Shown here: positions 44,911-54,295 of the stretch, one piece after another
How positions within the stretch are numbered: position 1 is the first letter of the stretch
Layout of the letters: every line of letters starts with the position of its first letter
Source: Sphingobacterium haloxyli
GTDB taxonomy: Bacteria; Bacteroidota; Bacteroidia; Sphingobacteriales; Sphingobacteriaceae
Reading direction: 5' to 3'
Length of the DNA stretch: 64,000 bases
Assembly (NCBI RefSeq): GCF_002980525.1
Contig: NZ_PVBQ01000002.1
Span: forward strand, 1-64,000
The notes under the pieces: model-generated
What the model saw: the letters and a program-made list of their open reading frames with translations, nothing else
The model's database searches: none
Told to the model about the DNA's origin: nothing
Position numbers and translations under genes: made by a program

Positions 44911-46065
44911 ATGATACTGCAAATACAAGAAAATGAACAATTAGCTTTGGTACGGGATAGCACTCAACAGTTTGCTAGGGAATTTATTAAACCGTACGTG
45001 ATGGAATGGGACGAAAAGCAATATTTTCCGGTAGAGTTATTTAAAAAAATGGGTGAATATGGCTTTTTGGGTGCATTGGTTCCCGAGAAATACAATGGCG
45101 CTGGGCTGGGGTATCAAGAATATATTACGATACTTGATGAAATATCAAAAGTTTGTGGTTCCATTGGGTTATCGGTAGCTGCGCATAACTCCCTATGTAC
45201 GAATCATATTTTATCGTTTGCAAACGAGGCGCAAAAAGAAAAGTATCTTCCAAACCTAGCTACCGCTGAATGGATTGGTGCTTGGGGGCTTACAGAAACC
45301 GGTTCAGGATCGGATGCAGGAGGGTTGGCAACCACCGCGGTGGCGGATGGTGATTATTTTATTATTAATGGCTCTAAAACCTTTATCACCCATGCGATTA
45401 GTGGAGATGTGGCTGTGGTGATGGTGAGAACGGGTAAAAAAGGAGATAAACATGGGGTTACTGCATTCATTATCGAAAAGGGTACGCCGGGCTTTACCGC
45501 TGGTAAAAAAATGGACAAATTAGGTATGCGTGCTTCGGAAACGGCGAGTTTGTTCTTTGACGATTGTCGGGTACATAAAAGTCAAGTCATCGGTCAGGTG
45601 GGCGATGGGTTTGTTCAAGCGCTAAAGCTCTTGGATGGTGGACGCATTTCTATTGCTGCACTTTCGTTAGGTATCGCTCGCGGAGCATATGAATGTGCGC
45701 TGCGGTATGCGAATGAGCGGGAGCAATTTCAACAAAAGATCTTTGATTTTCAAGATGTCGGGTTTACCCTAGCGGATATGGCTACAAAAATCGACGCCGC
45801 CGAATTATTAATACGAAAAGCAGGTCATTTAAAAGATACAGGTCAGAAAGTTACGAAGGAAAGCGCGATGGCCAAGTATTATGCTTCTGAAGTAGCTGTG
45901 GAAGTATCCAATCAAAGTGTACAAGTGCATGGTGGTTACGGTTTTACAAAAGATTATCCAGCAGAAAAGTACTTTAGGGATGCAAAATTGTGTACGATCG
46001 GAGAGGGAACTAGTGCTATCCAAAAGATGGTTATTGCAAGAGAAATTAAAAAGGATGTCCAATAA
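44911..46065 (+). CDS. Acyl-CoA dehydrogenase (isovaleryl-CoA dehydrogenase-like)
   Basis: The 384-residue flavoprotein matches the acyl-CoA dehydrogenase family. Visible motifs are GLTETGSGSDAGGLATTA (about residues 129-146), FIINGSKTFITHA and the C-terminal QVHGGYGFTKDYPAEKYFRD and CTIGEGTSAIQKMVIAR. The catalytic Glu appears in the TIGEGTS region, as in short-chain enzymes. Neighbours indicate isovaleryl-CoA as substrate, but butyryl-CoA is possible. It overlaps the downstream HMG-CoA lyase gene by 11 bp. Confidence 0.9.
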   Translation: MILQIQENEQLALVRDSTQQFAREFIKPYVMEWDEKQYFPVELFKKMGEYGFLGALVPEKYNGAGLGYQEYITILDEISKVCGSIGLSVAAHNSLCTNHILSFANEAQKEKYLPNLATAEWIGAWGLTETGSGSDAGGLATTAVADGDYFIINGSKTFITHAISGDVAVVMVRTGKKGDKHGVTAFIIEKGTPGFTAGKKMDKLGMRASETASLFFDDCRVHKSQVIGQVGDGFVQALKLLDGGRISIAALSLGIARGAYECALRYANEREQFQQKIFDFQDVGFTLADMATKIDAAELLIRKAGHLKDTGQKVTKESAMAKYYASEVAVEVSNQSVQVHGGYGFTKDYPAEKYFRDAKLCTIGEGTSAIQKMVIAREIKKDVQ

Positions 46066-46909
46066 AGCAATACAGTTGATAGAATGTCCTCGTGACGCCA
46101 TTCAAGGTATTCACGATTTTATTCCCACAACGAAAAAGGTAGCTTATATCAATCAATTGATTGATAGTAATTTTTTCTATTGTATCGATTTTGGGAGTTT
46201 TGTGTCACCTAAGGCTGTTGCACAGATGCAGGATACGGAACAGGTTTTAGCGGGGATAGAAAAGAAAAATGAAACTAAATTATTAGCGATTATAGTCAAC
46301 GAAAGAGGTGCCGAAATAGCTAAACCTATGGATAAAATTGATTTCCTAGGCTATCCATTTTCCATCTCCGAAACTTTTCAACGCCGTAATGCTAATTCTA
46401 CTATTGCGGAATCGTTTCAACGGGTGGAACAGATTAAAAATATCACGGCTTCGGGTAAACAAGAGATCGTGATATATATATCTATGGCATTTGGCAACCC
46501 TTATCGCGATCCGTGGAATACCGACTTGGTATTGAAATGGATAGAAGAACTTTCCGAATTGGGAATATTTCGCTTTTCTATTGCCGATACGACGTCAGAA
46601 GCATCGCCGGAAAGCATTAGAAGGTTGCTTACTTTGATAACAAACACTTTTCCGGCATTAGAATTTAGGGTGCATTTACACAGTAAAGAAGAAAATGCGC
46701 TTTCGAAAATCGAAGCGGCATATGATGCGGGCTGTCGAATTTTTGAAGGTGCTATCATGGGATACGGGGGCTGTCCATTTGCACAAAATGATTTGGTTGG
46801 CAATATTCCCACGGAGATGTTGTTACGGCGTTTCAAAAATGTAGAGAATGAACATACAACACAGGCCTTGTTGGAGGGATTCCAGGAAATGATTCTTTTT
46901 AAGAAATAG
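46055..46909 (+). CDS. Hydroxymethylglutaryl-CoA lyase
   Basis: This enzyme cleaves HMG-CoA to acetyl-CoA and acetoacetate, the last step of leucine breakdown. I chose the ATG at 46055 (MSNKAIQLIECPRDAIQGI, 284 residues); the open frame extends back to 45917 inside the dehydrogenase gene, but that extension is not family-like. Family motifs are ECPRDAIQG (substrate loop), RVHLHSKEE with metal-ligand His residues, and the C-terminal GYGGCPFAQNDLVGNI with the catalytic Cys. It overlaps the dehydrogenase gene by 11 bp and is followed by the hydratase gene after 20 bp. Confidence 0.93.
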   Translation: MSNKAIQLIECPRDAIQGIHDFIPTTKKVAYINQLIDSNFFYCIDFGSFVSPKAVAQMQDTEQVLAGIEKKNETKLLAIIVNERGAEIAKPMDKIDFLGYPFSISETFQRRNANSTIAESFQRVEQIKNITASGKQEIVIYISMAFGNPYRDPWNTDLVLKWIEELSELGIFRFSIADTTSEASPESIRRLLTLITNTFPALEFRVHLHSKEENALSKIEAAYDAGCRIFEGAIMGYGGCPFAQNDLVGNIPTEMLLRRFKNVENEHTTQALLEGFQEMILFKK

Positions 46910-46929
46910 AGAAACAATATCTTTGTTAT

Positions 46930-47673
46930 ATGCAAGCAATGACATATCAATACATTAAGGTAAACAAGATGGATTTCTGTGTGGAAGTTACTCTTGCACG
47001 GCCAGAGAAACGAAATGCTTTTACACCGACGATGGTGAATGAAATAGCACATGCTTTTCAAAGCGCCAATGAAGATGATACCGTAAAAATAGTGATATTG
47101 AAAGCCGAAGGACCCGTATTTTGTGCCGGAATGGATTTAAAGACCTTTGAAAACGAAGAACTTGATATACGGAATCCCTTAATCGAGAATAAAAATATAT
47201 CGTTAGGCGAAGTGTTTACAGGCTTGCATAAACCAACCGTAGCTATTGTCGAAGGGAATGTTATCGCTGGCGCATTTCTGATAGTTGCAGGATGTACGTA
47301 TGTATTTTGTACGGAAAATGTGCAGTTCCGATTGCCAGAATTAAACTTGGGTATATTCCCTTTTCAAGTTATGGCGAGTTTAATGCGGGTAATGCCTGAA
47401 AAGAAAATGCTGCAGCTTTGTTTGCGTACCGACTATTTTTCTGCTCAGGAAGCGATGGAATATGGTTTGGTAGACGGCTTTTTGGAAGAGCTAGATATAG
47501 CAGCCTTTTTAGCCAGATTTAAAGATATAAGCTCTTCTGCAGTTGTTTCAGGTTTTAAAGCAGCGAGTATACTTCCCTCGGTGGCTATTGAGGACAGGTA
47601 TAATTTTCTGTTGAAAACCTTGCATGCACTGAAGTCTTCCGCAGAAGTGAAGGATAGAATTTTTGGAAAATAA
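46930..47673 (+). CDS. Enoyl-CoA hydratase/isomerase family protein
   Basis: The 247-residue crotonase-fold protein has CoA-binding and oxyanion-hole segments FCAGMDLKTFENEE (about residues 64-77) and VEGNVIAGAFLIVAGC (about 107-122). Position after HMG-CoA lyase suggests methylglutaconyl-CoA hydratase, which would complete the leucine path between the carboxylase and the lyase. The second oxyanion glycine lies in IAGAF rather than the usual GGG-type run, and the catalytic Glu pair is not clear by eye, so the exact reaction is inferred from context. Confidence 0.85.
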   Translation: MQAMTYQYIKVNKMDFCVEVTLARPEKRNAFTPTMVNEIAHAFQSANEDDTVKIVILKAEGPVFCAGMDLKTFENEELDIRNPLIENKNISLGEVFTGLHKPTVAIVEGNVIAGAFLIVAGCTYVFCTENVQFRLPELNLGIFPFQVMASLMRVMPEKKMLQLCLRTDYFSAQEAMEYGLVDGFLEELDIAAFLARFKDISSSAVVSGFKAASILPSVAIEDRYNFLLKTLHALKSSAEVKDRIFGK

Positions 47674-47682
47674 ATTCCCCGC

Positions 47683-48831
47683 ATGCTACATGTTCTTATT
47701 GCACCAAATGCTTTCAAACATAGCCTGACCGCTCGCCAAGTTGCAGAAGCAATACACGTTGGTTTTTCACAGAGTCGTTTAAATTGTCGCACAACGCTGT
47801 TTCCTATTGGCGATGGAGGCAATGGTACATGCAAGCTACTACATGAAAAATTAGGAGGTGAGCTGGTTACGACGGTTGTTTCGGGACCACTAGGAAAGGC
47901 AATTGACGCTTCTTACAGTATTGTGGAAGAAGGAAAAACAGCGATCATCGAAATGGCTGAAGCATCGGGTATACACTTGATAGAAAAAGAAGAACGAAGT
48001 CCGCTTCATGCGAGTAGTAAAGGTACAGGGGAGCTAATCCTACATGCGTTAAATCACTATAAGATAGACCAAATCGTTCTAGGAATGGGTGGATCCGCCA
48101 CGGTGGACGGGGGCTGTGGTATACTTCATGCGCTTGGTATACGTTTTTTTGACGGAAAAGGAAAGGAGCTTGAGCCCATTCCTGAACAGTTGCAGTATGT
48201 GGCACGTATTGATACAGGTAATTTGAACAAAAGTGTATTAGACTGCGATATCAAAATTCTTTGCGACGTAGATAATTGTCTTCTCGGAGAAGGGGGAGCT
48301 GCGCATGTTTTTGGACCTCAAAAAGGCGCTTCCGCAGCCCAAGTGAAAGTTTTGGACAAATTTTTATGTCAATTAAACGATATTGTTTTACAAACAGCGG
48401 GAAAGAATATGGCAGACGTTGTTTCCGGAGGAACAGCCGGAGGAGCTGCTGCAGGCATGTATGCATTGGCAAATGCACAATTAGTAAATGGAATAACCTT
48501 CTTCCTGCAAAAGACGGATTTTGAAGGAGTACTCAAAACTGCGGATTGGTTAATCACGGGGGAGGGGAGTCTAGATGAGCAAACTTTATCTGGTAAGGGG
48601 CCTGCTGGAGTGGCTTCTTTAGCAAAAAAATACCGAGTTCCTGTAATTGGAATAGCCGGAAAAGTACCCTTAGAACCATCGTCCCGCCTATTAGGCCTGT
48701 TTGATGTTCTTCTGCCCATCAGTCATGAAGCTATGTCGCTGGAAGAAGCGCTTGACAACGCAGAAAAGAATCTTTATCGGACAGCTCAAGCACTAGGAAA
48801 TCTCCTGGCTTTCAGTAGTAAGAGGGTTTAA
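47683..48831 (+). CDS. Glycerate kinase
   Basis: This 382-residue protein belongs to the GlxK/GarK glycerate 2-kinase family. APNAFKHSLTARQVAEAI is at the N-terminus (family PDSFKGSLSA), with LGMGGSATVDGGCGILHALG near residue 130, GPQKGASAAQV and TGEGSLDEQTLSGKGPAGVA near residue 290. It phosphorylates D-glycerate for entry into glycolysis. Uronate and tartronate-semialdehyde pathways produce glycerate, so it may serve the aldolase at 39773, but it lies in the leucine cluster and the link is only suggestive. It converges with scpA, overlapping it by 4 bp. Confidence 0.93.
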   Translation: MLHVLIAPNAFKHSLTARQVAEAIHVGFSQSRLNCRTTLFPIGDGGNGTCKLLHEKLGGELVTTVVSGPLGKAIDASYSIVEEGKTAIIEMAEASGIHLIEKEERSPLHASSKGTGELILHALNHYKIDQIVLGMGGSATVDGGCGILHALGIRFFDGKGKELEPIPEQLQYVARIDTGNLNKSVLDCDIKILCDVDNCLLGEGGAAHVFGPQKGASAAQVKVLDKFLCQLNDIVLQTAGKNMADVVSGGTAGGAAAGMYALANAQLVNGITFFLQKTDFEGVLKTADWLITGEGSLDEQTLSGKGPAGVASLAKKYRVPVIGIAGKVPLEPSSRLLGLFDVLLPISHEAMSLEEALDNAEKNLYRTAQALGNLLAFSSKRV

Positions 48832-49601
48832 GCCACATATTCGGACTCGTAGGGAAGCTCTTCTTTTTTACCGATTGAAAAGTTATTGAACCCTAATCCT
48901 ATTTCTATTTCCAATAAGCGTTGTTGGAGCATCTCCAGAATAGCCAAAAAATTGAACACGAGTTGTACCTTATTCGCTGAATTTTTGATGATTTGCTGGA
49001 AATCCAATTTTTTGTTTATTTCTATCAGCTGGGCGATGGCCGTTTTCTGCTGTTCTATAGTATAGGGAAATTTTACGACGGTATGGGTGGCTTCCTGAAT
49101 ACGATGGGTAAAATTGAACATCAATTTTTCGTACACTATTAAGAGTTTGTATAAGTCGAAAGAAGATAATTCTTCCTCCGTAGTATCGGCGTAACGAGCA
49201 AGCTTATTGTCCCCTGCTATATTTCCCCGAGCATGTAGCCGTGTTCGGTTTTCTTCCAATGTTCGTAACTCCTCACAGACCTCCTTAAACTGTTTGTAAA
49301 GAATAAGCTTTTGTGTTAGTTCTTTTTTCAGGTCTATCTCGTTTTCCGCGTCGTCTAGATCCTGACGAGGTAAAAGCATCTTGGCCTTTATACGCATCAA
49401 TGTGGAAGCCACAAATATAAATTCACTGGCGAGCTCTATATTCAGAGACTGCATTTTCTGAATATAATCCAAAAAATCATCTGTTATTTTAGAAATCGGA
49501 ATATCGTGAATGTTTAATTCATCCCTTTCAATAAAGAAAAGTAACAGGTCGAAAGGACCTTCAAATTGTGCGAGTTTGATTTCGTAACCTGCTGTTTGCA
49601 T
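48828..49601 (-). CDS. scpA: Segregation and condensation protein A
   Basis: ScpA is the kleisin subunit of the SMC-ScpA-ScpB condensin that compacts newly replicated DNA. The 257-residue protein has the N-terminal LAQFEGPFDLLLFFIERDEL (about residues 10-29), which binds SMC, and an HDIPISKITDDFLDYIQ motif near residue 36. A C-terminal winged helix closes it (RLLEIEIGLGFNNFS region). scpB and smc are not in the window. It is divergent from dxs; the 202-bp gap between them holds a perfect DnaA box. Confidence 0.95.
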   Translation of the reverse strand: MQTAGYEIKLAQFEGPFDLLLFFIERDELNIHDIPISKITDDFLDYIQKMQSLNIELASEFIFVASTLMRIKAKMLLPRQDLDDAENEIDLKKELTQKLILYKQFKEVCEELRTLEENRTRLHARGNIAGDNKLARYADTTEEELSSFDLYKLLIVYEKLMFNFTHRIQEATHTVVKFPYTIEQQKTAIAQLIEINKKLDFQQIIKNSANKVQLVFNFLAILEMLQQRLLEIEIGLGFNNFSIGKKEELPYESEYVA

Positions 49602-49646
49602 ATCCTCTCAAAAATAAGGAATTGTGCATTAAAGCTATTTTTTATT

Positions 49647-49655
49647 TTATCCACA
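49647..49655 (+). promoter_or_regulatory. Isolated perfect DnaA box
   Basis: TTATCCACA is an exact match to the classical DnaA box, in the 202-bp gap between divergent scpA and dxs. It is isolated, unlike the cluster at 11.96-12.32 kb. It could be a DnaA-regulated promoter site, a titration site or chance (one exact 9-mer match on either strand is expected roughly every 130 kb at even composition). Confidence 0.45.
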
Positions 49656-49803
49656 ATGGGAATTCTATTAACAATTATATAACAATTATTATACATTTAC
49701 AGTATTTCGACTTTAACAGGAATAAACTTTTATTTGCTTTTATTGTTCTGTAGTTTAGGGAATAAGTTATTAAGTTTGTAACTTATTTTATATAATTAAA
49801 GAA

Positions 49804-51732
49804 ATGCAAGTAGAGGCAGGTCCACTATTACAAAAGATAAATTACCCGTCAGATCTTAGGAAGCTGAAAACAAGTGAGTTGGAAGAGGTTTGCCGCGAAT
49901 TGAGGCAATTCATTATCGATATCGTTTCGGTCAACGGAGGACATTTTGCAGCGAGCCTGGGTGTAATAGAATTAACCGTAGCGTTACATTACGTATTGAA
50001 TACACCCTACGATCAAGTCATCTTCGATGTAGGGCATCAGGCGTATGGGCACAAGATACTAACAGGAAGAAAAGAAAGCTTTCATACGAATCGGGTTCTT
50101 GGCGGGATATCAGGTTTTCCAAAAAGAAGTGAGAGCGAATATGATGCTTTTGGCGTTGGGCATTCTTCTACTTCTATTTCAGCGGCGTTGGGAATGGCTG
50201 TTGCTTCACAGTACAAAGGGGAGAAGGACAGGCAACATGTGGCGGTGATCGGAGACGGCGCGTTAACTGGTGGGATGGCTTTCGAGGCCTTAAATCACGC
50301 AGGGATTGAAAAATCCAATTTATTGGTTATACTCAACGATAACTGCATGTCTATTGATCCCAATGTGGGAGCAATGAAGGAGTATTTGACCAGTATTACA
50401 ACATCCAGAAGCTATAACAAGTTTCGAGATGAATTGATTGCTGTATTAGCAAAGATTTCGAAGAATGGACCAGATGCCTATGGATGGGCAAAGAAACTAG
50501 AACAAAGTATTAAAGGTACATTGTTGAAGAATGCCAACTTATTTGAGTCGCTGAATTTCCGTTATTTTGGTCCGGTGGATGGGCATGATGTGACAAAACT
50601 AGCGAAAACGATAGAAGATCTTAAACATATTCCCGGTCCAAAGCTATTGCATGCGGTAACCGTGAAGGGCAAAGGATATGCACTAGCAGAGAAGGACCAA
50701 ACAAAATGGCACGCTCCCGGCTTATTTGATAAAATAACCGGCGAGATTAAGAAGTTGATTTTAGATAAACCACAACCACCTAAATATCAAGATGTATTTG
50801 GGTATACGTTAGTAGAGTTGGCAGAAGCTAACGATAAAATTATGGGTATTACGCCAGCAATGCCTTCGGGATCATCGCTAAACGTTATGATGAAAGCCAT
50901 GCCTGACCGCGCTTTTGATGTCGGTATAGCTGAGCAACACGCAGTAACCTTTAGTGCTGGTTTGGCTACACAGGGGTTAGTACCTTTCTGTAATATCTAC
51001 TCGTCGTTTATGCAGCGGGCGTATGATCAGGTTATTCATGATGTGGCGTTGCAAAAATTGAATGTAGTCTTCTGTCTAGACCGTGCGGGAATAGTCGGAG
51101 CCGATGGTCCAACACATCATGGGGCATATGACATTGCATATATGCGCTGTGTTCCTAATTTGATTGTTTCCGCCCCAATGAATGAAGAGGAGCTTCGGAA
51201 TCTCATGTATACGGCACAATTACCGGATGCTGGACCGTTTGTTATCCGTTATCCACGGGGCAGCGGCGTCATGGTAGACTGGAAACGCCCATTTTCCCAA
51301 TTAGAAATAGGGAAAGGACGTAAATTACATGATGGCGAAGAAGTCGCGATCCTGACCTTCGGTGCTATCGGAAATGAAGCTGTAAAAGCTGTTCAGACAT
51401 TAAATGAGGAAGGTATTTACCCTGCCCATTATGATTTACGGTTTGCAAAACCACTGGATAAAGTGTTGCTGCATGACGTATTTAAAAAATTTAATAGAGT
51501 TATCACCGTGGAGGACGGCAGTGTTATGGGGGGAGTAGGTTCTGCTGTTTTAGAGTTTATGGCAGATCAAGGTTATCAGGCGACATTGGTTCGTCTAGGA
51601 ATTCCGGATGAAATTGTCGAACACGGCGAGCAAGCAGAACTGTGGAAACTATGTGGATACGATGCACACGCTATCGTGAAACAGGTAAAAAATTTGACTG
51701 CGGGAATACAGACAGATACCATGGTATCGTAA
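49804..51732 (+). CDS. dxs: 1-deoxy-D-xylulose-5-phosphate synthase
   Basis: DXS condenses pyruvate and glyceraldehyde-3-phosphate, the first step of the MEP isoprenoid pathway and a thiamine/pyridoxal precursor route. The 642-residue protein has the thiamine-PP motif [18 protein letters not shown] (about residues 152-169) with the closing [12 protein letters not shown], the [14 protein letters not shown] segment and [18 protein letters not shown] (about 424-441). The N-terminal [17 protein letters not shown] is usual. It needs the thiamine diphosphate supplied via thiL. A T-rich 324-bp region follows before dnaA. Confidence 0.97.
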   Translation: MQVEAGPLLQKINYPSDLRKLKTSELEEVCRELRQFIIDIVSVNGGHFAASLGVIELTVALHYVLNTPYDQVIFDVGHQAYGHKILTGRKESFHTNRVLGGISGFPKRSESEYDAFGVGHSSTSISAALGMAVASQYKGEKDRQHVAVIGDGALTGGMAFEALNHAGIEKSNLLVILNDNCMSIDPNVGAMKEYLTSITTSRSYNKFRDELIAVLAKISKNGPDAYGWAKKLEQSIKGTLLKNANLFESLNFRYFGPVDGHDVTKLAKTIEDLKHIPGPKLLHAVTVKGKGYALAEKDQTKWHAPGLFDKITGEIKKLILDKPQPPKYQDVFGYTLVELAEANDKIMGITPAMPSGSSLNVMMKAMPDRAFDVGIAEQHAVTFSAGLATQGLVPFCNIYSSFMQRAYDQVIHDVALQKLNVVFCLDRAGIVGADGPTHHGAYDIAYMRCVPNLIVSAPMNEEELRNLMYTAQLPDAGPFVIRYPRGSGVMVDWKRPFSQLEIGKGRKLHDGEEVAILTFGAIGNEAVKAVQTLNEEGIYPAHYDLRFAKPLDKVLLHDVFKKFNRVITVEDGSVMGGVGSAVLEFMADQGYQATLVRLGIPDEIVEHGEQAELWKLCGYDAHAIVKQVKNLTAGIQTDTMVS

Positions 51733-52056
51733 ATAGAATTCAATAAAAATTCCTTATATTTATAAGCGAAATAAACCTAATAGTTTTCCACATTAAAGCA
51801 GGTTGTATATTGTTTTTAGGTGGTAGTAGCGGTTTTTTAAAACTTAAATTTTAGATGTTGAAAAAATATTTTTAAGAGTTATTTCAGGGTAAAAACAGGT
51901 TTATTTTTTTGTTTAATACACTGGTTTATAGTTGTTTATGTTTTTTTTAACTTTTTAGTTTTTTTGGTCGTTTTTTTTTGTCATCTTCGTCTTAAGCGAA
52001 AGTTTTAAACAATTTTTTTGTCAAATATTGGTTTTCAAGTTATTAACAATTTAAGA
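51733..52056. other. AT-rich, T-run-rich leader region of dnaA
   Basis: This 324-bp gap between dxs and dnaA holds no gene. One DnaA-box-like site (TTTTCCACA, 51784-51792) is present. The last ~120 bp contain several long T runs on the plus strand (about 5 to 9 T each, between 51937 and 52019). A short inverted repeat CTTATA-TT-TATAAG lies at 51753-51766. It probably carries the dnaA promoter and autoregulatory site. It lacks the clustered boxes expected of an origin. Confidence 0.5.
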
Positions 52057-53484
52057 ATGGAAAAAACGTGTACAAGTGTTTGGAATAGCTGTCTTCAGAT
52101 CATCAAAGACAATATACCTGCGCAAAGTTTTAAGACCTGGTTTGAGCCTGTTAAAGCGGTAGGTTTAAATGGGAACGTTTTGACTATTCAAGTACCTTCG
52201 GTGTTTTTTTACGAGTGGTTGGAAGAACATTATGTCGGGATACTGCGTAAGACAATCAAGAAATTTCTAGGGGAACAGGGTCGTTTGGAATACAACATCA
52301 TTGTGGATAAATCTTCCGCCAATACGCCCTATACCACTAATATTCCCTCCAATGGAAACGGTGCTGAGGGTAAAAAACAGTCCATTCCTGTTCCGGTAGC
52401 ATTAAACAAGAATATCAAAAATCCTTTTGTTATTCCTGGCTTAAAAAAGCTACAGGTAGACCCCCAACTAAATACCCATTACACATTTGATAATTTTATT
52501 GAAGGCGAATGTAATCGATTGGCTCGTTCTGCCGGTTTTGCTGTAGCAAACAAGCCGGGGGGAACTTCTTTCAACCCTTTGATGCTTTATGGAGACGTAG
52601 GCTTAGGTAAAACGCATTTGGCACAAGCCATCGGCAATGAGATCAAAAAGAATTTATCAGACAAGCTAGTCATCTATGTTTCTTGTGAAAAATTCTGTCA
52701 GCAATTCGTGGACTCGTTAAAAAATAATACCATTAACGATTTCGTGAATTTTTACCAAGCTATGGATGTGATTATCATGGATGATGTGCATAATTTCGCA
52801 GGTAAAGAAAAGACGCAAGATATCTTCTTTCATATTTTCAATCATTTGCATCAGTCCGGCAAGCAAATTATCTTGACATCGGATAAACCACCTAAAGATT
52901 TATCCGGTCTGGAAGAACGTCTATTAAGTCGTTTCAAATGGGGATTGTCTGCAGATATCCAAATTCCGGATCTGGAGACCCGAATGGCTATCTTGAAGAA
53001 AAAAATGTATTCCGATGGTATCGAATTACCAGAAAACGTTGTCGAATTTGTTGCTACGCAGATTGACAATAGTGTACGAGAGTTAGAAGGTGCTATGGTA
53101 TCACTTTTGGCTCAATCTACGTTAAACAAAAAGGAAATAGACTTAAATCTGGCTAAATCCATGTTGAAGAACTTTGTGAAAAATACACACAAAGAAATCT
53201 CTATGGAATATATTCAAAAGCTGGTTTGTGAATATTTTGAGGTACCGGTGGAGATGGTAAAATCAAAAGTTAGAAAGCGTGAGATTGTACAGGCTCGTCA
53301 AATCTCCATGTATTTAGCAAAAAATCACACAAAGTCCTCGTTAAAAACGATTGGCAATTTCTTTGGAGGACGAGATCATTCTACGGTGATCTATGCTTGC
53401 CAGACAGTAGAAGATTTGATTGAAACAGATAAGAAATTTAAGACGTATGTTCAGGATATTCAGAAGAAGCTGAAGTCGTCTTAA
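52057..53484 (+). CDS. dnaA: Chromosomal replication initiator DnaA
   Basis: DnaA binds DnaA boxes at the origin and opens the duplex. I chose the ATG at 52057 (MEKTCTSVWNSCLQII, 475 residues), the standard N-terminal domain I; an in-frame TTG at 52018 would add 13 unconserved residues. The AAA+ domain has Walker A GDVGLGKTHLAQ (about residue 179) and Walker B VIIMDDVHN. The C-terminal DNA-binding signature RDHSTVIYACQTV lies near residue 440. It is about 40 kb from the best origin candidate, which is normal in phyla where dnaA and oriC are separated. A strong terminator follows. Confidence 0.98.
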   Translation: MEKTCTSVWNSCLQIIKDNIPAQSFKTWFEPVKAVGLNGNVLTIQVPSVFFYEWLEEHYVGILRKTIKKFLGEQGRLEYNIIVDKSSANTPYTTNIPSNGNGAEGKKQSIPVPVALNKNIKNPFVIPGLKKLQVDPQLNTHYTFDNFIEGECNRLARSAGFAVANKPGGTSFNPLMLYGDVGLGKTHLAQAIGNEIKKNLSDKLVIYVSCEKFCQQFVDSLKNNTINDFVNFYQAMDVIIMDDVHNFAGKEKTQDIFFHIFNHLHQSGKQIILTSDKPPKDLSGLEERLLSRFKWGLSADIQIPDLETRMAILKKKMYSDGIELPENVVEFVATQIDNSVRELEGAMVSLLAQSTLNKKEIDLNLAKSMLKNFVKNTHKEISMEYIQKLVCEYFEVPVEMVKSKVRKREIVQARQISMYLAKNHTKSSLKTIGNFFGGRDHSTVIYACQTVEDLIETDKKFKTYVQDIQKKLKSS

Positions 53485-53532
53485 AAAAGCAGAAAGGATA
53501 CGTCATTGTTTTTCCTTGATTTTTGAATGTAA

Positions 53533-53570
53533 AAAAATGCGAAACCAGTTCATTCTGGTTTCGCATTTTT
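53533..53570. terminator. Strong bidirectional terminator after dnaA
   Basis: Perfect 16-bp arms at 53533-53548 and 53555-53570 (core ATGCGAAACCAG/CTGGTTTCGCAT) flank a 6-nt loop. The arms begin with A5 and end with T5, so the hairpin works for dnaA on the plus strand and for the convergent small gene at 53598 on the minus strand. Confidence 0.92.
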
Positions 53571-53597
53571 CTTGAATCAACCTCTCATGATGCACTA

Positions 53598-54059
53598 TTA
53601 CTCACCCATGGGCTGCTGTGGTTCCGGTTGTTGCGGTTCCATCGGTTGTCCTGGCTGCTGTGGCTCCATAGGCTCTTGCGGCTGTGTAGGTGGCGTGACT
53701 GGCGTAGCAGGTGCGGGCGTTTCTTCTCTAGGACGCTCAGCGACTATCCTATCATACTGTGTTTTTTGCTCATCAGACAATTTTTCCTTTATTTGAGCAT
53801 CTGTTGTCTCTTGCAATCTGTTTTTTGCCTCAGCCAATGCTTCTGGCGATTGTGATGCATCTGCTTTTAATGCCTGTTTTGCTTTTGCATGTTCCAAGAC
53901 GATGTCGTAGATAGACGTTTGTTGCTCATCTGTCAACGTTAGTTTCTCTGTTAACTTTGTAACTTTTTCTTGTGCTTTGGCTTCCGGGTTTGCATCCTGG
54001 GCAAATGTTAATGTCAGCGCAAATAATAAGCTGATTCCGGTTAAAAATAATCTTTTCAT
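53598..54059 (-). CDS. Exported Pro/Gln-rich protein of unknown function
   Basis: The 153-residue protein has a signal peptide (MKRLFLTGISLLFALTLTFA, cut after about 20). A helical, charged middle follows (about 25-108: VTKLTEKLTLTDEQQTSIYD and EKLSDEQKTQYDRIVAERP), reminiscent of CpxP/Spy-like periplasmic proteins with LTxxQ repeats. The C-terminal ~40 residues are proline/glutamine-rich with repeated EPQQP and QPMEPQQP units. No catalytic motif is seen. The opposite strand shows a Cys/Gly-rich reading frame, which is only the antisense of these repeats. It is flanked by the dnaA terminator and a 236-bp gap. Confidence 0.75.
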   Translation of the reverse strand: MKRLFLTGISLLFALTLTFAQDANPEAKAQEKVTKLTEKLTLTDEQQTSIYDIVLEHAKAKQALKADASQSPEALAEAKNRLQETTDAQIKEKLSDEQKTQYDRIVAERPREETPAPATPVTPPTQPQEPMEPQQPGQPMEPQQPEPQQPMGE

Positions 54060-54295
54060 GACACTATATTTTAATTGTTAAATCACATAATAAATGTGTT
54101 ATCATAGTATAGAACACATTTCTCACAGGTTTGTTGCGCGCAATGTATCAAAAGTGTTACATTTTAACATTTCTTAACGGCATTCCCGTATAAATACAGT
54201 TTCAATCACGTGTTAACCTCATGATTCTGCGTATACACAGCAGATGACTTTGTGAAATTGCAAGAAGAGAACATGGCGATATGAACAAAACGATG

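Noticed and set aside
45917..46054. N-terminal extension of the HMG-CoA lyase
   Set aside because: It overlaps the end of the dehydrogenase gene in another frame and is not family-like; the ATG at 46055 gives a normal length.
51733..52056. Origin of replication directly upstream of dnaA
   Set aside because: Only one DnaA-box-like site is present, in contrast to seven at 11.96-12.32 kb; I keep it as a less likely alternative.
53572..53796. Cys/Gly-rich reading frame on the plus strand
   Set aside because: It is the antisense of the Pro/Gln-rich repeats of the minus-strand gene, whose signal peptide and helical region are convincing.
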